From Branchiostoma floridae (Eukaryota > Chordata > Leptocardii > Amphioxiformes > Branchiostomatidae), in contig NC_049980.1 of assembly GCF_000003815.2 (NCBI RefSeq), forward strand, positions 12,346,591 to 12,406,590: a stretch of 60,000 bases of DNA. Reading direction: 5' to 3'. Shown one piece after another: positions 1 to 9,604 of the stretch (positions within the stretch are counted from its first letter, which is position 1; the number at the start of each line of letters is the position of its first letter). Position numbers and translations under genes: made by a program. The notes below the pieces were generated by a model. That model had not been told where the DNA came from, did not search any database, and was given only the letters and a program-made list of their open reading frames with translations.

Positions 1-215
1 ACGCCCCCAGATCAAGCTACTAGGGACTAGAGGGCCCAAATATACACCTCATCTGCCACCAAATATTAAGACCATAGCATGTCAAAGTCAAAAGATAAAA
101 ACCGGAAGCTCTGCTGCAGTATCAAGGTCACATACCAGGGGGTCCCTAAATCGACCTTGATCTTCGTCTTCTCAACACCTACCCACATGCCAAATATCGA
201 TCTTAATTCATCACG
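1..215. repeat. Dispersed repeat fragment, copy 1
   Basis: Bases around 92-145 (ATAAAAACC, then CTGCAGTATCAAG, then CACATACCAGGGGGTC) match a second place at about 25176-25230 with the same order of words and spacing. This suggests two diverged copies of an interspersed element. No coding potential is visible, and the outer limits are unknown because the window begins inside it. Confidence 0.3.
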
Positions 216-253
216 AGGTTCTTGAGCTATGCTGACTACCTACAAAAATCCGG

Positions 254-254
<1 letters not shown>

Positions 255-324
<70 letters not shown>

Positions 325-362
325 GATTACACAGACACACACACACACAGATTACACAGACA
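255..362. repeat. (CA)n microsatellite
   Basis: A long uninterrupted CA run followed by two short spacers (GATTACACAGACA) with further CA runs. It is simple-sequence DNA. Open frames reading THTHTH through it are artefacts. Confidence 0.95.
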
Positions 363-377
363 CGCGTCCACGCGAAC

Positions 378-884
378 ACACATCCTGTGATTCTTGACCT
401 GATCAAAAACTTTGCTTACTCTCTCAGCCAGTCTGAACATTTCTTGCACTTACTGCCACCAGCCAGAGGTGAGATCAGTGGCAGACTGACAAGATCATCC
501 CACAAACTGAACACTACTCGCTGTAGAACTGAACGCTATCGCAACAGCGCTGTACCCTTCATGGTCCGCCTTTTGAACGAGTAATTGTCACCTCAGTGTT
601 TTTGTACCAAATAGCATTATGTATTTTGAATAGCTATATACTGATATTACTGTGTTAAGTAAATTCTATCTTAAATGTTTTGGTAATGACACTTCATTTT
701 ATCCCAATACTGTTTTAATTTGTCGGTCTGAAATGCCTTTTAAGAACTATGTTATTGCCTCGATTTTAACCACTTTGATGTTAACGGTTTGTAATGACAA
801 GTCGCAATTCAGCCGTGTGGCTGCAATGTCATTGTCAATTTGTTGAATTTCGAAATAAACCAGTCATATATATATATTCACATA
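378..884 (+). mobile_element. 3' remnant of a 5'-truncated non-LTR retrotransposon
   Basis: The open frame ending at 584 closes with a peptide (LLPPARGEISGRL ... RTERYRNSAVPFMVRLLN) that resembles the extreme C-terminus of non-LTR ORF2 proteins, where a conserved RTERY/RNSxxP-like block precedes the stop. It is followed by a roughly 270-bp untranslated tail with an AATAAA at 854-859 and a short (TA)n tract at the end, as expected of a LINE 3' terminus. Everything upstream (RT, endonuclease) is missing, so this is a dead 5'-truncated copy whose left edge abuts the CA microsatellite. The family assignment rests on the short C-terminal motif only. Confidence 0.55.
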
Positions 885-1721
885 TCGTACGCGAAGATGT
901 GTCGTGTTGTTGGATACAAGGAAGTTAAAAAGAAACATTCTTGTTGGATACATATGCATTTGATGGTTTGCATAGCGAAAAGACATGACCGACCTTGAAA
1001 CTGCATACACGCGCACCTTGACATGACCGACAGTAACTTGAACTGCGGAACCGGGACCCAGCAAACCCACGGTAGTACTTGTGCGAATATTCTGAAGTGT
1101 TATTTAGCGGATGTAAACTCTCGAAAAGAGAGGAAGCACGTCTACATCGAGGCGTCACGTAGTTTCGTGCGTCACACAAGTTTTCACGTTGTGTAATCTT
1201 ATTGAGTCCAATGAGAATGTTCTTCAATGTTGTAGGTAACCGTGAAATATGTTGTTCTGTTCATGGCGAAGGACGTAGGAAAATTCCATTCGGCAATGAC
1301 ACACCCAAAACAATATCTCCATTTGTCACGGAAATAACAAGAATTCGGAGACTTCATGTCTCCATTACGCAAATGACTTTTGCATCTGCATAATCTACGC
1401 TTGGTTATGTATGGCTTTAGCTAACTTACATAGGCTATGTATGCCTTTAGCTAACTTTACATTAATTATGTAAATTAGGAATTTATTTGCATAACCGTTA
1501 TCTTCTAATCTTCCACCTGCCTCAAACTAAAAGTATATGATATTTCTCATCAAATATCCAAATTGATTAATGATTGCCATAATTTTAATTTAATCAAGTA
1601 CAAGATACTGGAATACTTAAACTTAGTTCCTTAGTCCCGTTATTCTCCTTGAAAGTTTTTGACAAAAACGCCCCTGCAGTTCCAGAGCAAGCACAGCGTC
1701 TTGCACAAATTCGGATCTGTA
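885..1721. other. Non-coding stretch, nothing recognised
   Basis: AT-rich DNA with short chance ORFs only. A small direct repeat lies near 1404-1450 (GGCTTTAGCTAACTT... / GCCTTTAGCTAACTT...). Confidence 0.5.
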
Positions 1722-1737
1722 AACACAAACACAAACA

Positions 1738-1795
<58 letters not shown>

Positions 1796-1828
1796 GACAC
1801 ACACACACAGACACACACACACACACAA

Positions 1829-1862
<34 letters not shown>

Positions 1863-1933
1863 ACACACACACACAGACACACACACACACACAATCACAC
1901 ACACACACAGACACAGACACACACACACACACA

Positions 1934-1974
<41 letters not shown>

Positions 1975-2000
1975 GCACACACACACACAGTCACACACAA
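1722..2000. repeat. Compound (CA)n / (ACAAAC)n microsatellite
   Basis: About 280 bp of CA repeats, opening with ACAAAC units and interrupted by TCACAGA, AATCACA and AAGCACA variants. Six-frame ORFs here (THTH, VCVC) are low-complexity artefacts. Confidence 0.95.
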
Positions 2001-2406
2001 AACAATATCTCTATTTTTCATTTTCATAAATAAGGTGGGGTGTCGGTAAGTCAAGGCGACCGATCGAGAGTTTTTGACATTCATTAGTCCATGCGTCATG
2101 TCAATTAGCCTATGCTAAGTTTAGGTCGAGTCCACTTCATCCTGAAATCATGTGTATAGCGGTAACACATATGCACTTAGCGACGATTTACTGGCATTTA
2201 AGACGAATAAAAGTTTCTGTGGGGGCTACATGTACATTTGATAAAATTATAACAGGATATCATTCTCTTCTATTCTAGAACCGTTAGTGGCACGTGTGAT
2301 GTTTAAAAGATAATGAAAATCCATGGTTTTATCTATTGAACACACCACGTAAAGCTAGTGATCCTAACAGGGTCTAATTGATGCTCGTAACTTACAACCA
2401 CGGAGC

Positions 2407-2414
2407 TGACGTCA
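2407..2414. promoter_or_regulatory. Perfect CRE palindrome TGACGTCA
   Basis: TGACGTCA is the consensus CREB/ATF binding site. It sits 24 bp upstream of a TATA-like box and about 150 bp upstream of the prokineticin-like start codon, a usual position for a functional CRE. Function is inferred from position and perfect match. Confidence 0.55.
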
Positions 2415-2437
2415 AATGTTGAAGAGGCTCTCGTGCG

Positions 2438-2443
2438 ATATAA
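2438..2443 (+). promoter_or_regulatory. TATA-like box of the prokineticin-like gene
   Basis: GATATAAGAG centred on 2438-2443 resembles a TATA box. It would place transcription start near 2468, in the pyrimidine-rich CTCTTCCTTCGCTCC stretch, and give a 5' UTR of about 95 nt before the ATG at 2565. Confidence 0.5.
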
Positions 2444-2564
2444 GAGTAGACATCGCCTAACTCTTCCTTCGCTCCACGTCATTTCGTCGATAAATTCTTG
2501 CTGCAAGCGACTCGTCGAACATACTCAGTCAGGAGCATCCGAGCTGAAGTCACCGCGTTCAAAT

Positions 2565-5500
2565 ATGCTTCGTCTCATGGCAGCGCTGTTGGTCGGGTTC
2601 GTACTATGGGCCTGGTTGAGTCGGCATGGAGCACAAAGCATGGTCATCACAGGGGTAGGTTACTTGCTTGCTAAGGGCCAGGTCACATTCGTCGTGCGAT
2701 CGTCGTACGAATGAGGGAACTCATGAATCAAATTCGTACGACAACTTATGACGAATGTGACCCCGCCATTTGTCTTTCATTTTTTGATACGTCTACATAA
2801 GTTACAGCAGACAAGCGACCAACATGACCGCACACCGTTCTTGTTCAGGCCTCGTCGAAGTACAACACGGGGCGAGCTGCTGGTATAGAGATGTGGCCTG
2901 GTCTGATGGTTTTGGCTTTGCTGTAGGGATCTTTAACATTGTATTTGTTGGAGTAAAACAGGGGTGGCGGCCTAGGGAAGCATTATTCCTTGCAAGTTTT
3001 GTCAACGGAGAGATGAGAGAAGAAACGTTCCTGTACACACGACGGAAATTAAAAGCTGATGTAGATGGCTAAAACATGAAAGTAACTATAAAAGAAAAGA
3101 ATTATAGAAACTTTTCTTTCTTTCCCGCTGTATCAGACAGGCTTTGCCATGAATGGTAGGTGTTAGGGCGGAGACTCATGCATATTGTGCCGTGACACAC
3201 GTCACGATCATACTGGTCGTACGGCGTCGAACGATTTTGATGCCGTAGAATTTTCAAGCAGAATGTGACAAAACCAACTGCCGACAAGACCAAGACCTAA
3301 ATTTGATAGGAAATTAAATTTTGCACGACACATGCAGAGAATTAATGCCCACAGTTGTCGATCGTACGATGATCGCAAGACTTGAGACCGGGTCCGTATA
3401 TACCACGTACAGCTGAATGCGCATCATGAAATTCTGTTGGATTTCTTTTTCCCCAGCCGCTTTTTATGAACTGAAGGAGTTTACCACAACCTCCACTTTA
3501 ATCTGTGTTTCGAAAGTACCCTAAGGCTTCTAAAGGTCACATTAGAAAAAGGGGGCCTGGCAGTGTAGCAAAATACACAAAATGTCAAAATAAGATTCAA
3601 GGGCATAGTTTGTGTATTTTTCATGGTATACAATTTGATTTTTCGTTTCTTAAAACATCCCGGCCGGGCCCCGACTTGGAAATGTGACCAAGGCCTTAAG
3701 CTTGAATCCTCGTCTTTGTGGAAACGGCTATGAACCCAACTGAAGCACGATTTATGAAAAGCGGCCTGCACTGGCCAATTTGAGCTTTCGTGAATAAACA
3801 AAGGTTCAAACAAACTCGATGACTATGCATGGCCTTTGCCAAGATTTGATTCGGAAATCAAATGACTACATTTTCAGTTCCGTACGCTATTTATTTATCT
3901 TTTAGTGTTATCCCTACAGTTTTAAAAACTGATTTCCAAGGGAGCCTCTTCAACTGGCCTACTAAACACGGGCTCGGGACACTGCAAGCAAATTTTATGG
4001 ATGAGATCCTCTGCAGACCCCAAAACATTGAGATGGTTAGAGAAAAAAATGGGTTAAAAACAAGATGGCTGAGTTTTTAAAACACACACCATGAATGGAT
4101 TTAAGTGACAAAACATGGCAGAACAGTCACCAGGCCGTTCGTTTTAGAAGTGAAACATTGGATAGTTGTAAAAGTGACACCACTTTGGAAGTCATGAGTG
4201 TAGTTGCCAACTTGCAGATACCAGTCTACCTCACTAGTGTCACTTTTACTACGCTAGTGCAATTCTTGAATACAGGAAGTGCACTTTTAATATCCAACTT
4301 CAGCACTACAGCAATATTAAAACTACAGCAATGGCTACTTCGCTTGTGTCACTTCTACAAGCACAGGTCATAAGCTATAACACATTATATTTCCCATCAT
4401 GGTATTTTCTCGTCATGCTGACCATCTCCAAAGTGAAAAAACAAATATTGAATTATTTCGGAAATGAAGTGAAAATTAATGAGCGCACTCATGTCATCCA
4501 TAAAATTTACTTGTTGTGGCCTAATGGATGCTGTTCTTTCTGGTGTAAATACTCGTATGGCAATTGTAGTCCACTCGTGCTGTATAGAAACCCCCCTTAT
4601 TGTCATACCAGGGGCACTCGACGACAGCAAAAAGGACTACACTTCTAAGTCCATTAGGGATTAGATGTAGCTTAAGAGGCAAATGAAGCTTGTTACTCTG
4701 TGACACTGGAGGGTAACCTCCAATAACAGAGTATTGTAATCACTTTGTGCGTTGGCTGTTCGCACCTATATCTCTATGTTCCGTATGCCGCAATCGCATG
4801 TGGATTGGCATGTCGTCTGTACTCGGTTAGGAAATGATGCACGTTGTTTTTATTTCGCCGTAGCTGTTTTTATTATGGATGTAATAATTTCAGTTTTCAC
4901 CCCTACGCCGTCCGGTATAGTGGTCCAGGTCTTCCTTATGATTGTGCCTTAAGCGTTGTAGTTATTTGATACCGTCAAGCAGATGTTGGCCTCGTCGGAA
5001 ATTGATAACAGCTGTGCTACCTCGTACCCGGGAAAAGTAGGCATTTGATTGACAGGGGTCATTAAAGGAACATAAAAATCGGTTCTCAATGAGCCACACA
5101 AGAAAGTATATTCCAGAACAGCTGTTGGAGATGAACTCTGCGATAAGGTTTTGTCAACAACTCGGGAATAATCAGACACTAACGTGAACACACAATTTTA
5201 ACCGAGTGAAGCTAGGCTCCCTCAGGTGTAGTGTATGCAGACGCAGACTTAGCGATAAGGGGCCAGAATATGTACGAGGACAGAGGCGGTTATGGGTACA
5301 TGGCTCATGTCCCTATCCAGAGCTTGACATACAAGTCAAGCAGATATAGGGTGGTGACATTGTGACGATCTCCAAGCAGACGTTGGGAAACTTAACTATT
5401 TGTAGCACTACACCACGGAACAGGTACGTGCACTAGCACGTACCATATCAACAGCTCGTTTCTACACATGAATTCTGGAGCAGTGTTAGTTTTCGCAGAC

Positions 5501-6471
5501 TCCCACTGGCACTGATCATAATATTCATATATATAAACACCGAGTCATACACCACGGAAAACATCACAACCAACATAAACCATAATTAGGTCACAGAGTT
5601 TGTTACCTACGGTCACTTGTTATTATATGTCTATGTTCAATTCGTCATACGTAAAGTAGATGGCCGGCCTTGGGTTGAGGACATGGTTGAGAACATGGAA
5701 TGGTTGTTCATTTCTGACAGTAGACGTACTATTTAGTTGTGTTTGAATCGGCACAATTTACATCTCACTTGCTTTTTATCTCTAAAACTAGTAGAAGTCA
5801 AAAACTCATTTGGAGTCACGGAGCTCTGTCCGTACCTAACAAGTGTTAGGGCGCGGCCACATTCGTCTTCGTCGTAGTACGATTTTGATGTCGTTGGATT
5901 TTCAAGCAGACTGTGACAGAAACACCTGTCGACTAGGATATAGAAGACAACCCTTTCGCTAACAAGTTAGCTGAATTTCGCACGACATATGCCATAACTT
6001 TCCTCAGCTTGTGATCAATCGTACGACGATATCACGACGAATGTAACCACGCCCTGACATACAAGACTGTACAGATTTCTGTTTAATACCCGCTACATGT
6101 TTTTGCCCTTCAACCTTTCTGTATCTAAGTCAAGGTTAGAATCTATTGATCTACATATCATTTTTGCCCATTTTCAATACTGCTCTGCCGATTCGATCTA
6201 AAATTTCCGACTGTTTTGTCCTTAGGTCTGCGAGATGGACACAGAATGCATCAAGTGGAAGGGAGAGGACTCCTGCTGTGCCTCCTGGGACAATCGGCGG
6301 GGCCTGGGCGTCTGCAAGCCCATGGGCAGGAGAGGGCAGCCGTGTCAGCTGGTCAACGAGATGCAGGGCCACCCCTCCGAGTGCAAGCGCAGCTTCTGGA
6401 GATGTCCCTGCGGCCCGGGGCTGCAATGTGTGTACCTGAAGAAGGACCTACCGTACGGCTTATGTATTTAA
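2565..6471 (+). CDS. Prokineticin-like (AVIT family) secreted peptide, two exons
   Basis: Exons are 2565-2654 and 6226-6471 (phase-0 join; donor GGG|GTAGGT, acceptor TTTTGTCCTTAG|GTC), giving 111 aa. Residues 1-25 form a signal peptide: basic Arg3, hydrophobic core LLVGFVLWAWL, and A-Q-S before the predicted cut. The mature peptide would then begin MVITGVCEMDTEC, aligning with the AVITGAC N-terminus that prokineticins need for receptor activation. The rest follows the prokineticin/colipase-like cysteine pattern (C-x5-C, CC, then C, C, CPC, C, C) and ends YGLCI. The mature length is 86 aa, equal to human PROK1. In the family these peptides are extracellular ligands of Gq-coupled prokineticin receptors. 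The intron falls right after MVITG, as in vertebrate PROK genes. One oddity is 11 cysteines instead of 10 (extra Cys83), plus three additional residues between the second Cys and CC. Alternatives are astakine- or Dickkopf-like colipase folds, but MVITG favours the AVIT family. Confidence 0.85.
2675..2767. mobile_element. Short MITE, GTCACATTCGTCG family (copy A)
   Basis: The left end GGTCACATTCGTCG and right end GACGAATGTGACC form terminal inverted repeats, with a second internal pair of CGTACGA words. The element is 93 bp and starts 20 bp inside intron 1 of the prokineticin-like gene. It belongs to the same family as copies at 5849, 36672, 49349 and 51797. Confidence 0.65.
3163..3392. mobile_element. 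Degenerate MITE of the same family (copy B)
   Basis: The left end TTAGGGCGGAG, then GTCGTACGGCGTCGAACG, ATTTTGATGCCGTAGAATT, TTCAAGCAGAATGTGACA and TTGCACGACACATGC, ending GATCGTACGATGATCGC. It aligns in order with the better preserved copy C (5849-6054). The terminal repeats have decayed. It lies in intron 1. Confidence 0.5.
3971..4522. mobile_element. Possible inverted-repeat element (AAATTTTATGGATGA ends)
   Basis: GCAAATTTTATGGATGAGAT at about 3986 is the reverse complement, with few changes, of ATGTCATCCATAAAATTTAC at about 4491, and both are flanked by GGC...-type ends. The interior carries further short inverted repeats (AAGTGACAC ... GTGTCACTTTTAC). The same terminal word recurs at 29911/30228, 12946, 15513 and 16002. 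No coding content is seen. Confidence 0.4.
5849..6054. mobile_element. MITE, GTCACATTCGTCG family (copy C, best preserved)
   Basis: Ends GGGCGCGGCCACATTCGTC and GACGAATGTAACCACGCCC are terminal inverted repeats. The interior has GTAGTACGATTTTGATGTCG, TTTTCAAGCAGACTGTGACA and TCGCACGACATATGCC. It is about 206 bp, non-coding, and lies in intron 1 of the prokineticin-like gene, ending about 170 bp before exon 2. Confidence 0.65.
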
Positions 6472-6556
6472 AAATGAGACAAGTTTTGGGTGTGTCAAAC
6501 AGAGGACAGGTTACGAAGACAACACTTATTGGACTTTCCAGGAGAACAGTTAGTTA

Positions 6557-6918
6557 AAGCCCCGGTCACACATAGCCGACCATGGCCTCCCAACCACTAC
6601 CAACCCCTTGACAATGGTTAAGAGTAGGTTGGCTATGGTTGGCATTTGGTCTGCGAGGTCGGGTACTGGCAGCGTTGTCCAAAATGTTTCAAAATGCTTT
6701 TCGGGAGGGGAGTGAGTTGTGAAAAGGCTGTGGGCTGGTTGAGTCAAGTTGGTTCATTGGTAGTTAAATCATCGGATGTTGCATGTCGTCGCAAAATGTT
6801 GGCGTGGCTTAAAACTGGTCAACCTGCTTTCAACCTACCTCCAACCTTGGTTTCGTAGTGGTCGGGCGAGCAATGACCAATGCCATTGGGGGGTTGCTCT
6901 GAATGTGTGATAGGGGCT
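6557..6918. mobile_element. TAA-flanked MITE (AGCCCCGGTCACACAT ends)
   Basis: AGCCCCGGTCACACATAGCC at the left is inverted at the right (GAATGTGTGATAGGGGCT), with TAA immediately outside each end (6555-6557 and 6919-6921). Three-base TAA/TTA duplications are typical of PIF/Harbinger-type non-autonomous elements. The interior is rich in GGTTGG / CCAACC words in both orientations. There is no coding capacity. It lies about 85 bp after the prokineticin-like stop codon, so it may fall in that gene's 3' UTR or just beyond it. Related copies occur at 57136 and 58095. Confidence 0.65.
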
Positions 6919-7680
6919 TAATAGTTGTGACTATCGGATGCGGAAAAACCATGATAACAAAGTCAAATCATGAACTCGTGGGAAACAAATCACTTGTGCA
7001 CGGGGGAATAGTGATCTAAAATGTGCATTTATTGTACGTATCTTCACACAAACCAACTCAAAGACATCTTATTATACTGGCGTGGGAAGTCACATCCTGA
7101 CCTACCCCTCATCCTCCGTATTGATAACAACTTATGATGTCAGGTATCCCTGCCAAAGCATATTGTGAGAAAAATCGAAAGCTTTGCTAGAAGAGAAGTG
7201 TTGAAGGGGAGCAAAAGGGACGCTACTTCAGAATCAGAAGGGCGTGCTGAAAAGCTATGTACTTTCAGAGTAATGAAGTACGGCTCAGCCTACGCAATAA
7301 CGCTACACGGACGGTCCTCTAGAAGTAAGAGTTGCATTAGGCAATTCTCAATAGGTTCTCTACGATCTATAAGGACTCTAGATAAGAAATAGACACATCT
7401 ACCCTTTGTGATAAGACTAGTACTACTAATAAGACATTTTGTGTCTGCTTGTGTATTGGGTCTGTGGGTGCATGGTTGGCGACTCAAGAAGTTGCGGATT
7501 AATCCTCGTGATATTTATAGATTTGCAACTTCCTGTGAGTGTTGGCAAAGTGAAGTTCAATAGCTGAGAGAACAGTGAATGGACCTAACCGCACACCTTA
7601 TACATATATCTACATATATAGATCCATATTTATATTTCAGCCATACATAGTATGGTGAAATATATTGTATTCGTAATGTT
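6919..7680. other. Downstream flank of the prokineticin-like gene, nothing recognised
   Basis: An open frame at 7165-7392 encodes a basic 75-residue peptide without recognisable motifs and without an ATG at its start. I see no AATAAA in this stretch, so the 3' end of the prokineticin-like transcript is not placed. Confidence 0.4.
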
Positions 7681-7706
7681 TCTTTCTTTCTTTCTTTCTT
7701 CTTTCT
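7680..7706. repeat. (TTTC)n microsatellite
   Basis: TTTC/TTTCT tandem run of about 27 bp. Confidence 0.85.
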
Positions 7707-7739
7707 CCTGTCAAATCTTCAAAGTGATTCATCTCCGCC

Positions 7740-8373
7740 GTTCCTGGACCGAATGACTTGAAATTTGGCACAGGGGTAGAATGGGCCAATACCTTGATGC
7801 TTTTTTCTCAGTTTTTTCATATCTGCCTCTAAAATGATTTTATTGAGATTTTTTGGTCAATTTTAGACCAAAACTGTATATTTTGGCCCCTGTACCCTGG
7901 TATTGCAACCAAATGAGCTGAAATTTGACAGAGATGTGCCTTGATAATGCCCCCATATAAATTCGATAACACTTTTGGTGTACAGTACAACAAAATGCTT
8001 ATTTTTGCGATTTTTTGACCAATTTTTGACCAAAAAAGGACACTTTTGGCCCCTGTACCCTGGTATTACAACCAAATGAGCTGAAATTTGACAGAGATGT
8101 GCCCTGATAATGCCCCCATATAAATTCAATAACACTTTTGGTGTACAGTACAACAAAATGCTTATTTTTGCGATTTTTTGACCAATTTTTGACCAAAAAA
8201 GGACACTTTTGGCTCCTGTACATTGGTATTGCAACCGAATGAGCTGAAATTTGACACAGATGTGCCTTGATAATCCCTTCATATAAATTCAATAACACTT
8301 TTGGTGTACAGTGCAACAAAATGCTTATTTTTGCGATTTTTGGCCAATTTTTGACCAAAAAAGGACACTTTTG
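7740..8373. repeat. Tandem array of ~163-bp units
   Basis: The word TTTTGGCNCCTGTACCCTGG starts units at about 7881, 8044, 8207 and 8369, a period of 162-163 bp. Each complete unit contains CAACCAAATGAGCTGAAATTTGACA, CCCCATATAAATTC, CACTTTTGGTGTACAGT and a T-rich GACCAATTTTTGACC end. A more diverged unit precedes at about 7740. ORFs on the minus strand repeat the same peptide and are a by-product of the repeat. The last unit leads directly into the longer duplicated segment at 8365. Confidence 0.85.
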
Positions 8374-8983
8374 GCACCTGTACCCTGCTATTACAATTAA
8401 ATGACCTGAAATTTGGTATAGATAGGCATTAGATACTTGGTAACAAGATTCAAGTAAAATTTTTGACATAAACAACTTTAAAATGATTAATTTTGGCACT
8501 TTTCTGAGGGGAAATTTGTTTTCTTTTGGCCTCCTGACGTGACCTTCCGTGACCCCGCACAGAGCCACACCTGTGCGCGTCAGCCGGAGAGTTAATTGAG
8601 TCAAAGACCTAGCCAATCAGCGAAGAGGAGGCCAAAGGCTAATTAATATTCATAAGCGGGGCCTCATGATCCCGCATATAGCAGTGTTCCCGCCAGGGGG
8701 AGCGAAGCCCGCCTAAGGCTCTCGCATTTTAGACTATTCAGAAGGCTTTATATTGTATCAGTTCTTAGGGGCATATCTATGATAATCGCAGCAGTCACTT
8801 AACTTCTCTTCAGGAGTTCAGCGTAACACTATTTCAGGTCAAACCGTCAAAGGCAACTAAAAACAAACTTTAACGTTACTGAGTTCAACAGTACTTATAA
8901 CTTGTTATCCGAAGTTGAAACGCTAGCGATGGTATTTTCGCTGCGCTGTTAGCTCCGTGCGACTGTTGTTGACGGTCTTATAA
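8365..8983. repeat. ~617-bp tandem duplication, unit 1
   Basis: It aligns along its whole length with 8987-9604: GGTATAGATAGGCAT, GCCAATCAGCGAAGAGGA, CTAATTAATATTCATAAGCG, GCATTTTAGACTATT, GCAGTCACTTA and TGACGGTCT occur in the same order. It begins with the same TTTTGGC...CCTGTACCCTG word that starts the 163-bp units, so the short and long repeats are related. Confidence 0.75.
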
Positions 8984-8986
8984 CGG

Positions 8987-9604
8987 TATATTTTGCACCC
9001 CTGTACCCTGGTATGAGTAACATTTGGTATAGATAGGCATAAGATAGTTGGTAAAATGATCCAAGTGAAATTTTTGGCATAAAGTACTGTAAAAGGCTTA
9101 ATTACAGCACTTTTTTGGGGGAAATTGGTTTTCTTTCGTTCTCCATGCCATGACCTTTCGGACGTTCACCCCACAGAGCCGACATCTGCACCTGCGTCTA
9201 GCCGGCAGGAAGAGTTAATTCAATTAATGGTTCAGCCAATCAGCGAAGAGGAAAGCGAAGGCTAATTAATATTCATAAGCGGGACCACACAATACGTTAA
9301 CTTGAAGACTCAGGCCGTACAGACTTCTCGCCAGGATTTTTTCAAAGCGTCGGACAGGGGTCCGGGGGCCGCCGAATGTCCCTGGCGGGGTCCAGGGGCA
9401 GGGCCACTGTGGGGGGGACCCAGGTGGGCGAAGCCCCCCCGGAAGCTCTTGCATTTTAGACTATTGAGAAGGCTTCTTTTATCAGTTTTTTTAGGGCCAT
9501 ATCTACGATAATCGTAGCAGTCACTTACTTCTCTTCAGCAGTTTGACTTTAAAATATTTCGTTGCCGTTAGCCGCCGTGCGACTTTTGTTGACGGTCTGA
9601 TATC
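8987..9604. repeat. ~617-bp tandem duplication, unit 2
   Basis: Second copy of the 8365-8983 segment, with a longer GC-rich interior (about 9350-9450: GGGTCCGGGGGCCGCC ... GGCGAAGCCCCCC) where unit 1 has only a short CCGCCAGGGGGAGCGAAGCCC. Both copies carry CCAATCAG followed about 30-35 bp later by TAATTAATATTCATAAG, a promoter-like arrangement. Confidence 0.75.

Noticed and set aside
222-584. Possible 120-aa secreted or His-rich protein (THTHTH)
   Set aside because: The repeat portion is a CA microsatellite. Only the C-terminal part is meaningful, as a LINE ORF2 end.
1594-2099. Cys/Val-rich or His/Thr-rich proteins on both strands
   Set aside because: Pure translation of (CA)n in several frames.
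7165-7392. Alternative third exon of the prokineticin-like gene (basic peptide)
   Set aside because: Exon 2 already ends in a proper stop after the last cysteine. No acceptor or cysteine pattern supports an extra exon.
7863-8616. 139- and 205-aa repeat proteins on the minus strand
   Set aside because: The repeated peptide follows the 163-bp DNA period. No start or splice context or family match, so best explained by tandem non-coding repeats.
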